From Pedobacter chinensis (GTDB lineage Bacteria > Bacteroidota > Bacteroidia > Sphingobacteriales > Sphingobacteriaceae), in NCBI RefSeq assembly GCF_003339865.1, contig NZ_QPKV01000013.1:62001-126000 (forward strand): a stretch of DNA of 64,000 nucleotides, written 5' to 3'. Of this stretch, positions 61,331 to 64,000 are shown piece after piece (the stretch's first letter is position 1; every line of letters begins with the position of its first letter). The notes beneath the pieces are model-generated. The model saw only the letters and a list, made by a program, of their open reading frames with translations. It searched no databases and was not told where the DNA came from. A program made the position numbers and the translations under genes.

Positions 61331-61367
61331 CTGCACCTCATTGTTTACACGTTGAGGTGCAGGTTGG
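61331..61367 (+). terminator. Hairpin inside the operon before the PL8 gene
   Basis: CTGCACCTCA (61331-61340) pairs perfectly with TGAGGTGCAG (61353-61362), followed by a T-rich tail (GTTGGTTTTTA). It lies in the 65-base gap between the DUF5017 and PL8 genes and could act as an attenuator or an mRNA end. Confidence 0.6.
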
Positions 61368-61382
61368 TTTTTATTACTCACT

Positions 61383-63479
61383 ATGATCGAGTTTACAAAC
61401 AGAAAATCCATGATAAGCCTTCAATTAAAATTGAAATCGTATTTACTCTTTCCCGTTTTTTTGGTCAGCTTTTCTGTTGCGGCACAAGATGAACCTTTTC
61501 ATACCATTCAGTCCAGAATCAGCTCAGATTTACAAGCCGGAATTAATGATGATATTCTTGCAGGAAAGATTACTAAGGATATGGTAAACTTAAAACCAGA
61601 TGGAAGCTGGAGCAATATCGATTATGCGAATGTACAATATGACCCTTTAAGGAAGATTAAAGAAATGGCAACAGCTTATATCCGTCCATCAAATAAATTG
61701 TATGGAAATGCCACGATTTATCATTCCATTGTTAACGCATTACAAGATTGGTTGGATAAGAATCCGAAAAATAAAAACTGGTGGTATAATGATATTTTCT
61801 ATCCACAGGCAATTGGGCAAACATTAATATTAATGCGTAATGGCAAAACATCCTTGCCAGATGATTTGGAAAACGCATTAATCCAGCGCATGGTTCGCAA
61901 ATTAAGAGCTGGAGATGGTGCCAATACATCTGATGAAGCTTTACATTATCTATATCGTGCTTGTTTAACCAAAAATAAAAGCACGCTTGATTCTGCTGCA
62001 AAATATCTTTTTGAACCTATTGCTGTTGAAGATGGTAAAGAAGGTGTCCAGGTAGATGGAAGTTATTATCAGCATGGTAAACAACAGGCTATAGCCAGCT
62101 ATGGAAGAGTATTCGCAGGAAATTCGGTAAATGCTGCATTTTACTTAAGAGATACAGAATATGCATTGCCCAAAGCACAGCTGGCCATTTTAGTTAATTA
62201 TTTGAAAAATACCTTCCTCAAAACCATACGTGGCTCTTTTTACGATTTCAATGTGCGGGGAAGAGGAATTAGCCGCAAGGATTCGTTAAATGCCTTAGTC
62301 TCCGAAATGGTAAGCAAAATCAAAATGTTCGACCCTGAAAATTCGGCTTATTGGGATGCATCAGGTTTAAGAACTTCTAATCAAAAAACTGCTCGTTATG
62401 GAGTAGAACCATCGCATACTGCTTTTTGGAAAAGCGGCTACACTTTGCATGTTCGTCCCGCTTATACTTTTAGCATTCAGGCAGCTTCTGCCAGAACATT
62501 AAGAACAGAACGCGGAAATAATGAAAATATTCTCGGTAAGTTTCTTTCTGATGGGGCAACAAATATTCAGCGAAGCGGTTCTGAGTATGCCAATTTAATG
62601 CCTGTATGGGAATGGGATAAAATACCTGGAACCACCAGCAGAGATTATTCGACTGATCAGGGAGCTACCATTCAAAAAGAATGGGGTATTCCTGGAACAA
62701 CAACATTTGTGGGCGGCGTTAGTGACGGAATTTACGGTGCATCTACCTATGATTTAAATAATGACAGTGTTCAGGCCAAAAAAGCATGGTTCTTTTTTGA
62801 TAGGGAAGTGGTTTGCCTTGGCGCAGGGATCAGTAGTGAAGCAAAAGAAACCGTTACCACAACAATTAATCAAACCTGGTTGAGGGGGAATGTAATCTCC
62901 GGCAGCACTCAAAATAAAAGTTGGACACTTCATGACAGTATCGGTTATTTTTTCCCAAACGGAGGAAATGTAAAGATTAAACAACAAATCCAGAAAGGAA
63001 ATTGGTATCGGATTAATCAGCTCCAAAATAAGGACGAAATAAAACATGAAGTGTTTAAAATCTGGTTTAATCATGGCGCACAACCTCAAAATGCTAGTTA
63101 TGCTTATGTTGTAATCCCTTCTATTAGTGAAACTGAAATGAAAAAGTACAACGCCAATGGGATAGAAATACTAAAGAATACAGAAGATTTGCAAGCGGTA
63201 AAACACATTGAACTGGATATACTCCAACTCGTTTTTCATAAAGCCGGAGCATTAAATACCAATGACCTGCTGGTAAAAGTAGACAGGCCATGTATCATTT
63301 ATATTAAAGATTTAAACACTGCCAAACCAATTTTGCATATCGCCGATCCTGCCCAGGAGAATTCGAGCATTCGGGTTCAGCTTAAAATGCCAAAGCTTAA
63401 AACTGAAAAAACATTAATCTGCGACCTGCCAGTTGGTGCTTTAGCAGGATCTACAGCAATTTTTAGCATCACAAACTAA
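61383..63479 (+). CDS. Polysaccharide lyase family 8 enzyme (hyaluronan/chondroitin-type)
   Basis: PL8 lyases cut uronic-acid polymers by beta-elimination. The signal peptide has its core at residues 20-33, and a start at 61410 (residue 10) fits a leader better. The (alpha/alpha) toroid includes NKNWWYNDIFYPQAIGQTLILM. The catalytic trio is visible as Asn181 (GDGANTSDEAL), His231 and Tyr240 (GSYYQHGKQQAIASYG). The spacings of 50 and 9 residues equal those of Asn349, His399 and Tyr408 in pneumococcal hyaluronate lyase. Three beta-sandwich domains form the C-terminal half. The 698-residue length is normal. Hyaluronan, chondroitin and xanthan-type substrates are all possible. Confidence 0.93.
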   Translation: MIEFTNRKSMISLQLKLKSYLLFPVFLVSFSVAAQDEPFHTIQSRISSDLQAGINDDILAGKITKDMVNLKPDGSWSNIDYANVQYDPLRKIKEMATAYIRPSNKLYGNATIYHSIVNALQDWLDKNPKNKNWWYNDIFYPQAIGQTLILMRNGKTSLPDDLENALIQRMVRKLRAGDGANTSDEALHYLYRACLTKNKSTLDSAAKYLFEPIAVEDGKEGVQVDGSYYQHGKQQAIASYGRVFAGNSVNAAFYLRDTEYALPKAQLAILVNYLKNTFLKTIRGSFYDFNVRGRGISRKDSLNALVSEMVSKIKMFDPENSAYWDASGLRTSNQKTARYGVEPSHTAFWKSGYTLHVRPAYTFSIQAASARTLRTERGNNENILGKFLSDGATNIQRSGSEYANLMPVWEWDKIPGTTSRDYSTDQGATIQKEWGIPGTTTFVGGVSDGIYGASTYDLNNDSVQAKKAWFFFDREVVCLGAGISSEAKETVTTTINQTWLRGNVISGSTQNKSWTLHDSIGYFFPNGGNVKIKQQIQKGNWYRINQLQNKDEIKHEVFKIWFNHGAQPQNASYAYVVIPSISETEMKKYNANGIEILKNTEDLQAVKHIELDILQLVFHKAGALNTNDLLVKVDRPCIIYIKDLNTAKPILHIADPAQENSSIRVQLKMPKLKTEKTLICDLPVGALAGSTAIFSITN

Positions 63480-63509
63480 TCTATTACTTAGAAAATTTAC
63501 ACATACAAT

Positions 63510-64000
63510 ATGAACAAGAACAGTTTAATCATTACATTTTTAGTGTTACTAAATGCCGTTTCATTTGCTCAGAATGCGGCACGTAAACCAATGTCGCAAC
63601 TTATTAATGATGAATTTAAATTTGCAGCAAATCAATACAAATTTTTAGCGAAAAACATTCCAGCAGGGAAAACACCTCAATCTTTTCAAGATGGGAAACA
63701 TGTTAATTATGATATTAAATGGTGGTGCAGCGGTTTTTATTCGGGCAGCTTGTGGTATATATACGAGCAAACTAAAGATGAATCAGTAAAAAAAGAAGCT
63801 GAAGAAGCCTTAAAAGTAATTGAGCCCAATCAAACCTTTACAGGGAATCATGATTTAGGTTTTATGATGTATTGCAGCTTTGGAAACGCTTTCCGGTTAA
63901 CAGGAAAGCCAGAATATAAAGCGATAATTCAGCGATCAGCAGAATCGCTTTCTACCAGATATCATGCAAATGTAAAGGCCATCCAATCATGGAATAAAAG
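63510..64000 (+). CDS. GH88 unsaturated glucuronyl hydrolase, N-terminal part
   Basis: The gene begins with ATG at 63510 and runs off the window after about 163 residues. A signal peptide ends near residue 20 (AVSFAQ). The sequence GNHDLGFMMYCSFGNAFRLTGK, with Asp115, matches the first catalytic aspartate region of GH88 enzymes, and DIKWWCSGFYSGSLWYIYEQT is the preceding helix pair. GH88 removes the 4,5-unsaturated uronate that PL8 leaves on oligosaccharides, so the two genes form consecutive steps. The second catalytic Asp lies beyond the window edge. Confidence 0.9.
   Translation, partial: MNKNSLIITFLVLLNAVSFAQNAARKPMSQLINDEFKFAANQYKFLAKNIPAGKTPQSFQDGKHVNYDIKWWCSGFYSGSLWYIYEQTKDESVKKEAEEALKVIEPNQTFTGNHDLGFMMYCSFGNAFRLTGKPEYKAIIQRSAESLSTRYHANVKAIQSWNK

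Noticed and set aside
1..64000. tRNA or rRNA genes
   Set aside because: No cloverleaf-like sequence or rRNA signature was noticed in the intergenic regions. A dedicated scan would be needed for certainty.

Overview
The window looks like a chromosomal segment from a member of the Bacteroidota, most likely Sphingobacteriaceae and close to Pedobacter. The reasons are four SusC/SusD outer-membrane glycan-import pairs, lipoproteins with Cys-Lys-Lys after the lipobox, a hybrid two-component sensor with a periplasmic propeller and an AraC-type output, TAnnTTTG-type -7 promoter boxes, almost no Shine-Dalgarno sequences, and AT-rich DNA. The genus is inferred from gene content and style, not from a marker gene.

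Layout. (1) 1-7.5 kb: the end of a SusC gene, its SusD, a GH130 glycoside phosphorylase overlapping an MFS sugar transporter, and an orphan secreted protein. (2) 7.9-13.4 kb: housekeeping genes, namely a secreted M16 peptidase on the minus strand, then surE, a small membrane protein and lpxB. (3) 13.6-37.2 kb: a large alpha-mannan or N-glycan locus with two SusC/SusD pairs, a LacI-type regulator, a DUF4964/5127/4965-type six-hairpin protein, GH76, two GH92 alpha-mannosidases, a ROK sugar kinase, a basic-secretory-protein metallopeptidase and an unclassified TIM-barrel-like protein. Five sites related to the palindrome AGTAAAACGTTTTACT lie in front of three of its transcription units and probably bind the LacI protein. 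(4) 37.5-50.9 kb: mixed housekeeping and regulatory genes (rpiA, a GlxA/AraC regulator, a GyrI-like and a VOC protein, a secreted hydrolase, a multi-PAS histidine kinase, YihY, YjbQ, an M23 peptidase and others), with repeat-rich intergenic DNA. (5) 51-64 kb: a second polysaccharide locus with a divergent hybrid two-component regulator, SusC, SusD, a DUF5017 surface lipoprotein, a PL8 lyase and the start of a GH88 unsaturated glucuronyl hydrolase. Its target should be a uronic-acid-containing polymer such as hyaluronan, chondroitin or a related glycan.

How the genes work together. In the mannan locus surface GH76 would cut the backbone, SusC/SusD would import the oligomers, GH92 enzymes would trim alpha-mannose in the periplasm, and GH130/MFS and ROK would deal with the products. 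The metallopeptidase would open the protein part of a glycoprotein substrate. In the second locus PL8 makes unsaturated oligosaccharides and GH88 removes the unsaturated uronate. A 16-bp direct repeat spaced 22 bp apart, just upstream of the SusC promoter, is the probable binding site of the hybrid sensor.

The most unusual signals are non-coding: a two-copy structured intergenic element at 37.3 and 38.9 kb with a compensatory base change, a tandem 194-198 bp repeat at 46.5 kb with a distant relative at 7.6 kb, two heptamer tandem arrays at gene edges, and paired covarying hairpins at 47.0 kb. Among proteins, a SusD with a glycine-rich repeat insert and two unclassified secreted proteins stand out.
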